A DNA stretch of 9,715 nt from Candidatus Moraniibacteriota bacterium (lineage in GTDB: Bacteria; Patescibacteriota; Minisyncoccia; Moranbacterales; GCA-2747515). The DNA is taken from NCBI GenBank assembly GCA_027016355.1, contig JALWAF010000094.1:1-9715 (forward strand). Direction: 5' to 3'. Below, one piece after another: positions 1 through 4,881 of the stretch. Position numbers and translations under genes: made by a program. Each line of letters begins with the position of its first letter. Position 1 is the stretch's first letter. A model generated the notes under the pieces. That model made no database searches, was not told the origin of the DNA, and saw only the letters and a list, made by a program, of their open reading frames with translations.

Positions 1-20
1 GTTATTAAATGGATTTACTT

Positions 21-71
21 GTGTTTTCATAGCTAAAATATGACTTAAAAATTAACTAGCTATGGTAACAC
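21..71. repeat. Imperfect inverted repeat with 15-nt arms
   Basis: Left arm 21-35 (GTGTTTTCATAGCTA) is complementary to right arm 57-71 (TAGCTATGGTAACAC), with one T-T mismatch (26/66) and one T-G wobble (27/65). The inner 8 bp, CATAGCTA/TAGCTATG, are perfect and the loop is 21 nt. There is no U-tract after the right arm, so this is not a textbook intrinsic terminator. It could be the 3' end of an upstream transcript or a protein-binding dyad. The arms are read directly from the sequence; the function is unknown. Confidence 0.55.
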
Positions 72-120
72 TATTTATGAGATATGCACTAGAGCTTCGG
101 TAACATTCTTTATGAGGTAT
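55..120. repeat. Imperfect tandem direct repeat, two copies
   Basis: The 22-base segments 64-85 and 99-120 match at 19 of 22 positions; both share GGTAACA and TTTATGAG. The similarity extends upstream to ACTAG at 55-59 and 88-92, giving a unit of about 33-35 bases repeated twice just before the -35 box at 130. Copy 1 overlaps the right arm of the inverted repeat at 21-71. This could be a pair of regulator sites or a small duplication. Positions 1-54 contain no supportable coding sequence. Confidence 0.55.
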
Positions 121-129
121 AACGAGCCC

Positions 130-157
130 TTGACAATATTTTATTATTTGGTAATAT
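130..157 (+). promoter_or_regulatory. Promoter for the infA-rpsI cluster
   Basis: A perfect -35 box TTGACA (130-135) is followed by a 16-nt spacer and the -10 box TAATAT (152-157), which is preceded by an extended -10 TGG (149-151). Transcription would start near 164, leaving a leader of about 146 nt before infA. This is the only full-consensus -35 in the upstream gap. A TATAAT also occurs at 281-286 with no -35 at normal spacing, and could be a secondary start or chance in AT-rich DNA. Confidence 0.6.
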
Positions 158-181
158 AGGTATTACACGTTCAGAAAAAAT

Positions 182-283
182 ATAATACACGAATACGAAG
201 AGGTTCTCCTTCAGCAGTTGTTCAAGATCTAGGAATGAATTTATAGTGTGGATAACACCCTCTTGTTTTTATACGTGTTATAT
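182..283 (+). promoter_or_regulatory. Structured 5' leader upstream of infA
   Basis: A long-range stem pairs 182-191 with 274-283 (8 of 10 positions, including ACACG/CGTGT) and continues as AAGAGG (198-203) with CCTCTT (259-264). Inside are a TTC-TCCT/AGGA-at-GAA arm (204-210 with 231-239) and a GTGT/ACAC hairpin (246-249 with 255-258). The result is a branched structure wholly within the predicted leader. Ribosomal-protein operons often carry autoregulatory leaders, but I do not recognise this one as a known family. The pairings are seen in the sequence; regulation is inferred. Confidence 0.4.
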
Positions 284-309
284 AATCTCTGAAATATTTT
301 ATATAATCT

Positions 310-525
310 ATGGCAAAAAAGGATACAATTAAATTAGAAGGTGTAGTAGTAGAAACATTACCGAGTACAACATTTCGTGTTGAATTAGATAATGGTCATG
401 AAGTGCTAGCACATATTTCGGGTAAGATGCGTGTACATTACATTCGCTTATTGCCAGGTGATCGTGTTTTAGTAGAAATGAGTCCATATGATTTAACAAA
501 AGGGAGAATTACACAGAGATTGTAG
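310..525 (+). CDS. infA: Translation initiation factor IF-1
   Basis: This 71-residue protein is almost exactly the usual IF-1 length (72 in E. coli). It is a single S1-type OB-fold that binds the 30S A site near helix 44 during initiation, with IF-2 and IF-3. Diagnostic stretches are [13 protein letters not shown] at the N-terminus, [16 protein letters not shown] (26-41) and [20 protein letters not shown] near the C-terminus. The ATG at 310 is the natural family start. No Shine-Dalgarno is visible, only AT-rich sequence containing TATAAT at 302-307. It is the first gene of the cluster after the promoter at 130-157, and rpmJ follows 48 nt downstream. Placement beside rpmJ and rpsM is common in bacteria. 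The identification is secure. Confidence 0.97.
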   Translation: MAKKDTIKLEGVVVETLPSTTFRVELDNGHEVLAHISGKMRVHYIRLLPGDRVLVEMSPYDLTKGRITQRL

Positions 526-573
526 ATTGTAAAAGATATTTATTATGTTATTAAATTTGTAAAAGTAAAAGAA

Positions 574-687
574 ATGAAAGTTCGTGCGTCAGCAAAAAAA
601 ATGTGTAAACAGTGCAAAGTAATTCGTCGTCGTGGACGAGTATATGTTATTTGCGTTAACAAAAAGCACAAACAGCGTCAAGGATAG
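574..687 (+). CDS. rpmJ: Large-subunit ribosomal protein L36 (bL36)
   Basis: A complete 37-residue L36, easily missed because of its size. It begins [15 protein letters not shown] and ends KHKQRQG. The zinc-ribbon ligands are intact: C11, C14, C27 and H32 (CxxC...CxxxxH), so this is the zinc-binding form. L36 sits near the peptidyl-transferase region of the 50S subunit and contacts 23S rRNA. The ATG at 574 follows an A-rich stretch (gtaaaagaa) with no Shine-Dalgarno. Its place between infA and rpsM is the usual one in bacterial alpha-type operons. The 63-nt gap to rpsM is AT-rich and holds nothing else that I can support. Confidence 0.96.
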   Translation: MKVRASAKKMCKQCKVIRRRGRVYVICVNKKHKQRQG

Positions 688-750
688 AGTTAAAAAATAT
701 TTTATTAAATTACAAAAAGTTTAAATTGTAGTAGTTAAATCTAAAAAATT

Positions 751-1140
751 ATGATTCGTATTGCAGGTGTTAATATTCCAGATGAAAAATGTATTGATGT
801 GTCGTTGACATATATTTTTGGCATTGGATTGTCTACTAGTAGAAAAATTCTTGAAAGTTTAAAGATTGATCCAACTACTAGAACAAAAGATATAACAGAA
901 AAAGATGCAAATCGATTACGTGAAATTATTGAAAGAGACTATAAGGTCGAAGGAGAATTACGACATGAACGCAAAATGAATATAAGGCGATTAAAGGAAA
1001 TAGGTTGTTATCGTGGTACACGACATCAAAAAGGTTTACCTGTTCGTGGGCAACGTACCAAAACAAACAATCGAACCGTTCGTGGTAATAAACGCATGAC
1101 AGCAGGAAGCGGTAGAGCAAATGCTGCATCAAAGACATAA
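751..1140 (+). CDS. rpsM: Small-subunit ribosomal protein S13 (uS13)
   Basis: A 129-residue protein, within or slightly above the normal S13 range. It starts MIRIAGVNIP and has the helix-hairpin-helix-like region YIFGIGLSTS (21-30) and the signature GLPVRGQRTKTNNRT (95-109). The C-terminal tail is basic, as expected for contact with P-site tRNA. S13 lies in the 30S head and forms intersubunit bridges with the 50S. The start is fixed by the conserved MIRIAGV. The upstream sequence (ctaaaaaatt) has no Shine-Dalgarno. The gene belongs to the infA-rpsI cluster, with rpsK 53 nt downstream across a gap that contains T7-GT-A7. No internal oddity. Confidence 0.97.
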   Translation: MIRIAGVNIPDEKCIDVSLTYIFGIGLSTSRKILESLKIDPTTRTKDITEKDANRLREIIERDYKVEGELRHERKMNIRRLKEIGCYRGTRHQKGLPVRGQRTKTNNRTVRGNKRMTAGSGRANAASKT

Positions 1141-1193
1141 AGTTTTTTGGAAGTTAAAAGTATTTTTTTGTAAAAAAATTTATATACAGTATC

Positions 1194-1688
1194 ATGAGTG
1201 ATGAAATGAATAAAAAAGAAGATGAAGAAGTTGTCGTGAAAGACACAAAAACTACAGTAGAGGAAAAATCTACTGATGTTAAGATGTCATCTGACACTAA
1301 AGAGCCTATTGAAAGAAAAAAGAAGAATAAGAACAATAGACAGATTCGTAAAGGTCAGGCACATATTCAAGCCACATATAACAATACAATTGTGACGATT
1401 ACGGATTTAAATGGTGCAGTGTTGGGTTGGTCAAGTGCAGGCGTTATTGGATTTAAAGGAGCAAAAAAATCAACACCATATGCAGCCTCACAAATTGTAA
1501 ATGCTGTTGTAGAGAAAGTGCAGAAAAATAATATTAAAGAATTGCAAGTATTCGTAAAAGGTGTTGGGGGTGGACGTGATGCTGCGATTAGAGCACTTGC
1601 TGCAAAAGGATTTGAAATTAGCTTGATTAAAGACATTACTCCAATAGCACATAATGGGTGTAGACGTCGTAAACCACGTCGTGTATAA
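1194..1688 (+). CDS. rpsK: Small-subunit ribosomal protein S11 (uS11) with N-terminal extension
   Basis: 164 residues against about 129 in E. coli. The S11 core starts near residue 47 and is clear: GQAHIQATYNNTIVTITD (54-71), GFKGAKKSTPYAAS (86-99) and C-terminal HNGCRRRKPRRV (153-164). S11 lies on the 30S platform beside the mRNA exit path, near the site of Shine-Dalgarno/anti-Shine-Dalgarno pairing. Residues 1-46 are an added charged, low-complexity segment, acidic then lysine-rich (ERKKKNKNNR), and probably disordered. An in-frame ATG at 1284 (M31) is an alternative start that would remove most of it. Neither start has a Shine-Dalgarno, so I keep 1194 but am unsure. The gene assignment itself is secure. 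Confidence 0.95.
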   Translation: MSDEMNKKEDEEVVVKDTKTTVEEKSTDVKMSSDTKEPIERKKKNKNNRQIRKGQAHIQATYNNTIVTITDLNGAVLGWSSAGVIGFKGAKKSTPYAASQIVNAVVEKVQKNNIKELQVFVKGVGGGRDAAIRALAAKGFEISLIKDITPIAHNGCRRRKPRRV

Positions 1689-1732
1689 CTTTTTTATAAT
1701 AAATTAATAAATATATTTAATTACAGTAGGAT

Positions 1733-2353
1733 ATGGCTCGATACACAGGACCAAAAGCAAAAATTTGTCGTCGATTTGGCGAAAATATATATGGTACAGA
1801 AAAGTACGATAGAATTTTGTCACGAAAAAATTATGCGCCTGGTGTGCATGGTAAAAATTTTTCACGTAATAAAAGTGAATATGGCAAACAGCTTGTAATG
1901 AAACAAAAGGCAAAATATATTTATGGTATTTTAGAAAAACAATTTCGAAAACACTATGATGATGTAAAGAATCGTCCGGGTGTTACTGGTCAGTTACTTC
2001 TCGCTAGATTGGAACAGCGATTAGATAATGTGGTATATAGATTGGGTTTTGCACAAACACGACCACAGGCAAGACAAATTGTTAATCATTCCATGATTTA
2101 TGTAAATGGGAAAAAAATGTCAATTCCTTCATATGAAGTTAAAGTCGGTGATGAGATTACAATCAATCCTTCAAAAAAAGATAATGGTTATTTTAAAAAT
2201 CAAGAACAATATATCAAAAATAAGAAACATGTTGTTGGATGGCTTAGCTTGGATCAGAAAAATATGAGTGGAAAAATGGTTGCACTTCCAAAACGTGATG
2301 ATTTTGATGCAAATATCAATGCGCAGATCATTGTTGAATTTTACTCAAAATAG
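1733..2353 (+). CDS. rpsD: Small-subunit ribosomal protein S4 (uS4)
   Basis: 206 residues, normal for bacterial S4. It begins MARYTGPKAKICRRFGENIYG and contains YAPGVHGK (35-42), then the S4 RNA-binding domain from about residue 95 (RLDNVVYRLGFAQTRPQAR) to VNGKKMSIPSYEVKVGDEI. It ends INAQIIVEFYSK. Only one cysteine is present in the N-terminal domain, so this is the zinc-free type. S4 is a primary 16S rRNA binder that nucleates 30S assembly; in E. coli it also autoregulates the alpha operon, which makes its own cluster a plausible target here (inference). AGGA occurs upstream but only one base from the ATG, too close to act as a normal ribosome-binding site. rpoA follows after 36 nt. Confidence 0.97.
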   Translation: MARYTGPKAKICRRFGENIYGTEKYDRILSRKNYAPGVHGKNFSRNKSEYGKQLVMKQKAKYIYGILEKQFRKHYDDVKNRPGVTGQLLLARLEQRLDNVVYRLGFAQTRPQARQIVNHSMIYVNGKKMSIPSYEVKVGDEITINPSKKDNGYFKNQEQYIKNKKHVVGWLSLDQKNMSGKMVALPKRDDFDANINAQIIVEFYSK

Positions 2354-2357
2354 TATT

Positions 2358-2366
2358 TGTTATAAT
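2358..2366 (+). promoter_or_regulatory. Possible extended -10 promoter before rpoA
   Basis: TGT-TATAAT is a perfect extended -10 element (TGn plus consensus hexamer) in the 36-nt gap between rpsD and rpoA. A start near 2373 would give rpoA a leader of about 17 nt. No good -35 is found at 16-18 nt spacing. It may be an internal promoter that uncouples rpoA-rpsI from the upstream genes, or chance in AT-rich DNA. Confidence 0.3.
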
Positions 2367-2389
2367 TTATTCATTTTAATAAAAAAAAT

Positions 2390-3139
2390 ATGTCGACAAT
2401 ATCAATACCAGAGGCTCCACAGTATAAAGAAGGTAAAAATAATACAGGAACTATTGAAATTCCTGCTTGTTTCCCTGGATATGGTACAACAATTGGAAAT
2501 GCAATTCGAAGAGTATTACTTTCTTCATTGGAAGGAGCTGCTATTACATCTGTTAAAATCAAAGGTGTATCACATGAATTTTCAGCAATTGATGGTGTGA
2601 TGGAAGACGTTGTACAGATTATTTTGAATTTGAAACAAATACGTTTTCGTATGCATACAGATGAAAAAGTAACTGTGTCTCTTAAAGCAAAAGGAGAGGG
2701 AAATGTAACAGCAGCAGATATTAAAACTTCTGCTGATGTTGAAGTAGTAGATGGCTCACAAGCTATTGCAACATTGACAGATAAAAAAGCTACACTTGAG
2801 ATGGAGTTGACAATTGAAAAAGGAATCGGTTATGTCCCTTCTGATCAACAAAAGAATAGTGAAAAAGAACTTGGTTCAATCGTAATAGATGCTGTATATA
2901 CTCCTGTAAAACGTGTAAATTATAATGTTGAAAATATGCGCGTTGGAAAGAGAACTGATTATGATAAAGTCACTTTAGAGATTGTAACAGATGGTAGCAT
3001 CACTCCACAAGAGGCATTTGATAGAAGTGTTAGTATTTTAGTAGAACAATTTAGCGCTTTATCTGGAGGAGTCCCTGTAGAAGATGGGGAAATGGAGCAA
3101 GAAAAAGAAGACGTGGAAGAAGTAAAAGAAGAAGAATAA
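2390..3139 (+). CDS. rpoA: RNA polymerase alpha subunit, C-terminal domain absent
   Basis: 249 residues against 329 in E. coli. The assembly domain (alpha-NTD) is intact: PGYGTTIGNAIRRVLLSSL (29-47), VSHEFSAIDGVMEDVVQIILNLK (60-82) and VNYNVENMRVGKRTDYDKVTLEIVTDG further on. It dimerises and scaffolds beta and beta-prime. From about residue 226 the sequence becomes GGVPVEDGEMEQEKEDVEEVKEEE and stops, so the helix-hairpin-helix alpha-CTD that binds UP elements and activators is missing. rplQ begins 19 nt later, leaving no room for a frameshifted remnant. The acidic tail resembles those on neighbouring ribosomal proteins. The ATG follows an A-run with no Shine-Dalgarno. Identity is certain; the effect on promoter recognition is inferred. 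Confidence 0.96.
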   Translation: MSTISIPEAPQYKEGKNNTGTIEIPACFPGYGTTIGNAIRRVLLSSLEGAAITSVKIKGVSHEFSAIDGVMEDVVQIILNLKQIRFRMHTDEKVTVSLKAKGEGNVTAADIKTSADVEVVDGSQAIATLTDKKATLEMELTIEKGIGYVPSDQQKNSEKELGSIVIDAVYTPVKRVNYNVENMRVGKRTDYDKVTLEIVTDGSITPQEAFDRSVSILVEQFSALSGGVPVEDGEMEQEKEDVEEVKEEE

Positions 3140-3158
3140 ATAAATTTTAAAAGTTTTT

Positions 3159-3617
3159 ATGAAACACTGTAAAACAGGTAGACAATTTGGACGTGTACGT
3201 TCACAGAGAAAGGCGCTTCTCAAATCACTTTTAAGTAGTCTGATTATTCATGGTCGTATTGAAACAACTGAAGCAAAAGCAAAGGAATCAAAAAGCGCTA
3301 TTGATAAGATTATAACTAAGGCAAAACGTGCTAATGGTGTAGGCATGGAAATTGTACGTAAAGTTGAAGGTCAATTATCAAAGGATGCTATTAATGTTTT
3401 GGTAAAAAATATTAAAAAGTTTGATAATCGAGATAGTGGATACGCGCGTGTCATTAAATTATCACCAAGAAAAAGTGATGGTGCACGTATGGCAATTATT
3501 GAATTAGTGGATTTTGCACAGGATCAAGAGGACAAAATAGTTACTGCAAAGCAAGTCACTGCTAAAGAAGGTAAAAAGGAAGAAAAGAATGATGAGACAA
3601 ATCATCAAAGTAAATAA
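3159..3617 (+). CDS. rplQ: Large-subunit ribosomal protein L17 (bL17) with charged C-terminal tail
   Basis: 152 residues, compared with about 120-127 in most bacteria. The N-terminal body is standard: MKHCKTGRQFGRVRSQRKALLKSLL, then IIHGRIETTEAKAKE, and the C-terminal core RDSGYARVIKLSPRKSDGARMAIIELVD ending near residue 118. The last 34 residues (FAQDQEDK...KKEEKNDETNHQSK) are an added charged low-complexity tail. L17 binds 23S rRNA near the polypeptide exit side of the 50S subunit. As in most bacteria it directly follows rpoA (19 nt gap). No Shine-Dalgarno precedes the ATG. The tail is read directly; its function is unknown. Confidence 0.96.
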   Translation: MKHCKTGRQFGRVRSQRKALLKSLLSSLIIHGRIETTEAKAKESKSAIDKIITKAKRANGVGMEIVRKVEGQLSKDAINVLVKNIKKFDNRDSGYARVIKLSPRKSDGARMAIIELVDFAQDQEDKIVTAKQVTAKEGKKEEKNDETNHQSK

Positions 3618-3635
3618 TAAGTTTTGACAAAAATC

Positions 3636-4025
3636 ATGGAACGGCAATATCATTTATTTGACGCAAAAAATTATGTTCTCGGAAGACTTTCAACAGAGAT
3701 TGCGAAAATTTTGACGGGAAAAAATAAGGTTGATTATACACCACATATTGATGGTGGAGATGCAGTGGTTGTTATAAATGCTAAAAAAATTAAGTTGACA
3801 GGTAATAAGGAAAATGATAAAAAATATTACAGTCATTCAGGTTATATAGGAGGAATTAGCGAAACAACTGTAAAAGAATTGAGGGAGGATAAACCAGAAG
3901 AAATAATACGTAAAGCAGTTGTTGGCATGTTACCAAAAAATAAACTTGGTAGACAAATGCAAAAAAGATTATTTATTTATGCTGGAGAAAAGCATGATAA
4001 AAACATTGATATTACACATGAGTAG
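3636..4025 (+). CDS. rplM: Large-subunit ribosomal protein L13 (uL13)
   Basis: I place the start at the ATG 3636, giving 129 residues beginning [23 protein letters not shown], which matches the family's N-terminus. A TTG at 3624 would add only four residues and has no better signal. Signature stretches are [30 protein letters not shown] and [22 protein letters not shown]13 is an early-assembling 50S protein that binds 23S rRNA. It is paired with rpsI, 34 nt downstream, as in nearly all bacteria. Here the pair is joined to the rpsM-rplQ block, as in Gram-positives and unlike E. coli. No Shine-Dalgarno is seen. Confidence 0.96.
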   Translation: MERQYHLFDAKNYVLGRLSTEIAKILTGKNKVDYTPHIDGGDAVVVINAKKIKLTGNKENDKKYYSHSGYIGGISETTVKELREDKPEEIIRKAVVGMLPKNKLGRQMQKRLFIYAGEKHDKNIDITHE

Positions 4026-4059
4026 TATATAAGATAATTGATATTTTAAATCAAGAGTT

Positions 4060-4545
4060 ATGGCAATAAAAGAGCAAGATGACAAAACTGTACCTTCGCG
4101 TAAAGCTACGTCAGGTAAAGTTGATAATAAATTTTTTACTGGTAAATACCACTACGGTGTCGGACGTCGTAAGACTGCAGTAGCACAAGTGCGTATCTAT
4201 TGTGATGTAAAAGATTCTGTTGACGAAACAGGCCTTATTGTAAATGGTAAAAAATATACAGATTATTTTCATACTGATTCACAAAAAGATTTATTTCTAG
4301 AACCCATTAAAGTTGCTGGACTTATTGATAAATGTGCAATATCTGTACTTGTAAAAGGTAGTGGAATTGCTTCTCAAGCTGATGCTGCAAAACTTGGCAT
4401 TGCTAGAGCTCTTGTAAAATATGATGAAACATTCAGACCAACTTTAAAAGCAAATGGTTTGTTGACTAGGGATGCGCGTAAAGTTGAACGTAAAAAACCA
4501 GGTCTTAGGAAGGCGCGACGTTCACCACAATGGAGTAAGCGATAA
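4060..4545 (+). CDS. rpsI: Small-subunit ribosomal protein S9 (uS9) with N-terminal extension
   Basis: 161 residues against 130 in E. coli. The core starts near residue 29 with YHYGVGRRKTAVAQVRIY and has VNGKKYTDYF, VLVKGSGIASQADAAKLGIARAL and the C-terminus KKPGLRKARRSPQWSKR (145-161). The final SKR tail in S9 reaches the anticodon stem-loop of P-site tRNA and is intact. The first 28 residues (MAIKEQDDKTVPSRKATSGK...) are a charged extension of unknown role. The ATG at 4060 has only AAGAG two bases upstream, a poor ribosome-binding site. This is the last ribosomal gene of the cluster; a long hairpin begins at its stop codon. Confidence 0.96.
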   Translation: MAIKEQDDKTVPSRKATSGKVDNKFFTGKYHYGVGRRKTAVAQVRIYCDVKDSVDETGLIVNGKKYTDYFHTDSQKDLFLEPIKVAGLIDKCAISVLVKGSGIASQADAAKLGIARALVKYDETFRPTLKANGLLTRDARKVERKKPGLRKARRSPQWSKR

Positions 4546-4600
4546 AATAATATCTGATTTTACCTCAGTTGACTTTTTATTCTGAGAGTGATATTATTTT
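4544..4600 (+). terminator. Hairpin at the end of the ribosomal cluster (possible terminator)
   Basis: A perfect 11-bp stem pairs AAAATAATATC (4544-4554) with GATATTATTTT (4590-4600). Within it is a second stem, CTCAG (4564-4568) with CTGAG (4582-4586). The stem starts inside the rpsI stop codon. The right arm ends in five Ts (4597-4601), mostly within the stem, then AAAA, so as an intrinsic terminator it is weak. Because a promoter overlaps it, the dyad could instead act on secG transcription. Confidence 0.45.
4569..4597 (+). promoter_or_regulatory. Promoter for secG
   Basis: TTGACT (4569-4574, 5 of 6 to consensus), an exact 17-nt spacer, and TATTAT (4592-4597, 5 of 6) preceded by an extended -10 TGA (4589-4591). 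A start near 4604 gives secG a leader of about 23 nt. The -35 lies in the hairpin loop and the -10 is part of the right stem arm of 4544-4600. Its form (a TTG-starting -35 plus TGn) matches the promoters before infA and before the RNase J leader. Confidence 0.55.
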
Positions 4601-4626
4601 TAAAAGAGATTAGTTAATAAAAAAAA

Positions 4627-4845
4627 ATGAAAATATTACTTATAGTACAAGCAATAGTTTCGATATTACTTGTAGTTGTAATTTTGATGCAAAATCGAGG
4701 AGAAGGATTAGGTGTTATTGGTGGAGATTTTAGTGGCTCATATCACACTAAACGTGGATTTGAGAAATTTCTTACACGTTCAACAGTAGTATTGGCAGTG
4801 TTATTTATGGGGATTGCAATAGCAACAGTGAAAATAGGTTCCTGA
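4627..4845 (+). CDS. secG: Preprotein translocase subunit SecG
   Basis: 72 residues, normal for short bacterial SecG. Two hydrophobic membrane segments (about 2-21 and 53-68) flank a polar glycine-rich loop, MQNRGEGLGVIGGDFSGSYHTKRGFEKFLTR. The loop and the following LTRSTVVLAVLF are diagnostic. SecG associates with SecYE in the plasma membrane and aids SecA-driven export. It is the first gene after the hairpin/promoter at 4544-4600 and probably starts a unit with the two genes downstream. An A-run precedes the ATG, with no Shine-Dalgarno. It is the only complete gene in the window ending in TGA. A 7-bp hairpin (4842-4862) overlaps that stop, and read-through would add 11 codons before a TAA at 4876; I see no reason to favour this. 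Confidence 0.9.
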   Translation: MKILLIVQAIVSILLVVVILMQNRGEGLGVIGGDFSGSYHTKRGFEKFLTRSTVVLAVLFMGIAIATVKIGS

Positions 4846-4872
4846 AAATACATACTTTTCAGTGATTATAAT
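4842..4872 (+). promoter_or_regulatory. Small hairpin and TATAAT box between secG and the binding-protein gene
   Basis: CTGAAAA (4842-4848) and TTTTCAG (4856-4862) form a perfect 7-bp stem with a 7-nt loop over the secG stop codon. TATAAT follows at 4867-4872. No -35 is seen at the proper spacing, and TG lies two bases, not one, before the hexamer. If used, transcription would start near 4879, making the TTG-started gene at 4882 almost leaderless. This is weak evidence only. Confidence 0.25.
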
Positions 4873-4881
4873 ATGTAATAT

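Noticed and set aside
1..54. 3' end of an upstream gene
   Set aside because: Two frames stay open for about a dozen codons, but the fragments are too short and match nothing recognisable.
2268..2600. 110-codon open frame overlapping rpsD and rpoA
   Set aside because: It lies in another frame across two certain genes, and its translation has no recognisable protein features.
3624..3635. TTG start for rplM, or TTGACA here as a -35 box
   Set aside because: The ATG at 3636 gives the family N-terminus. No -10 is found 16-18 nt after the TTGACA, and that region is inside the gene.
4843..4878. UGA read as glycine (code 25), extending secG by 11 codons to TAA at 4876
   Set aside because: No other gene in the window has an in-frame TGA, including the long ones, and SecG is already full length at 72 residues. 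The standard bacterial code fits everything.
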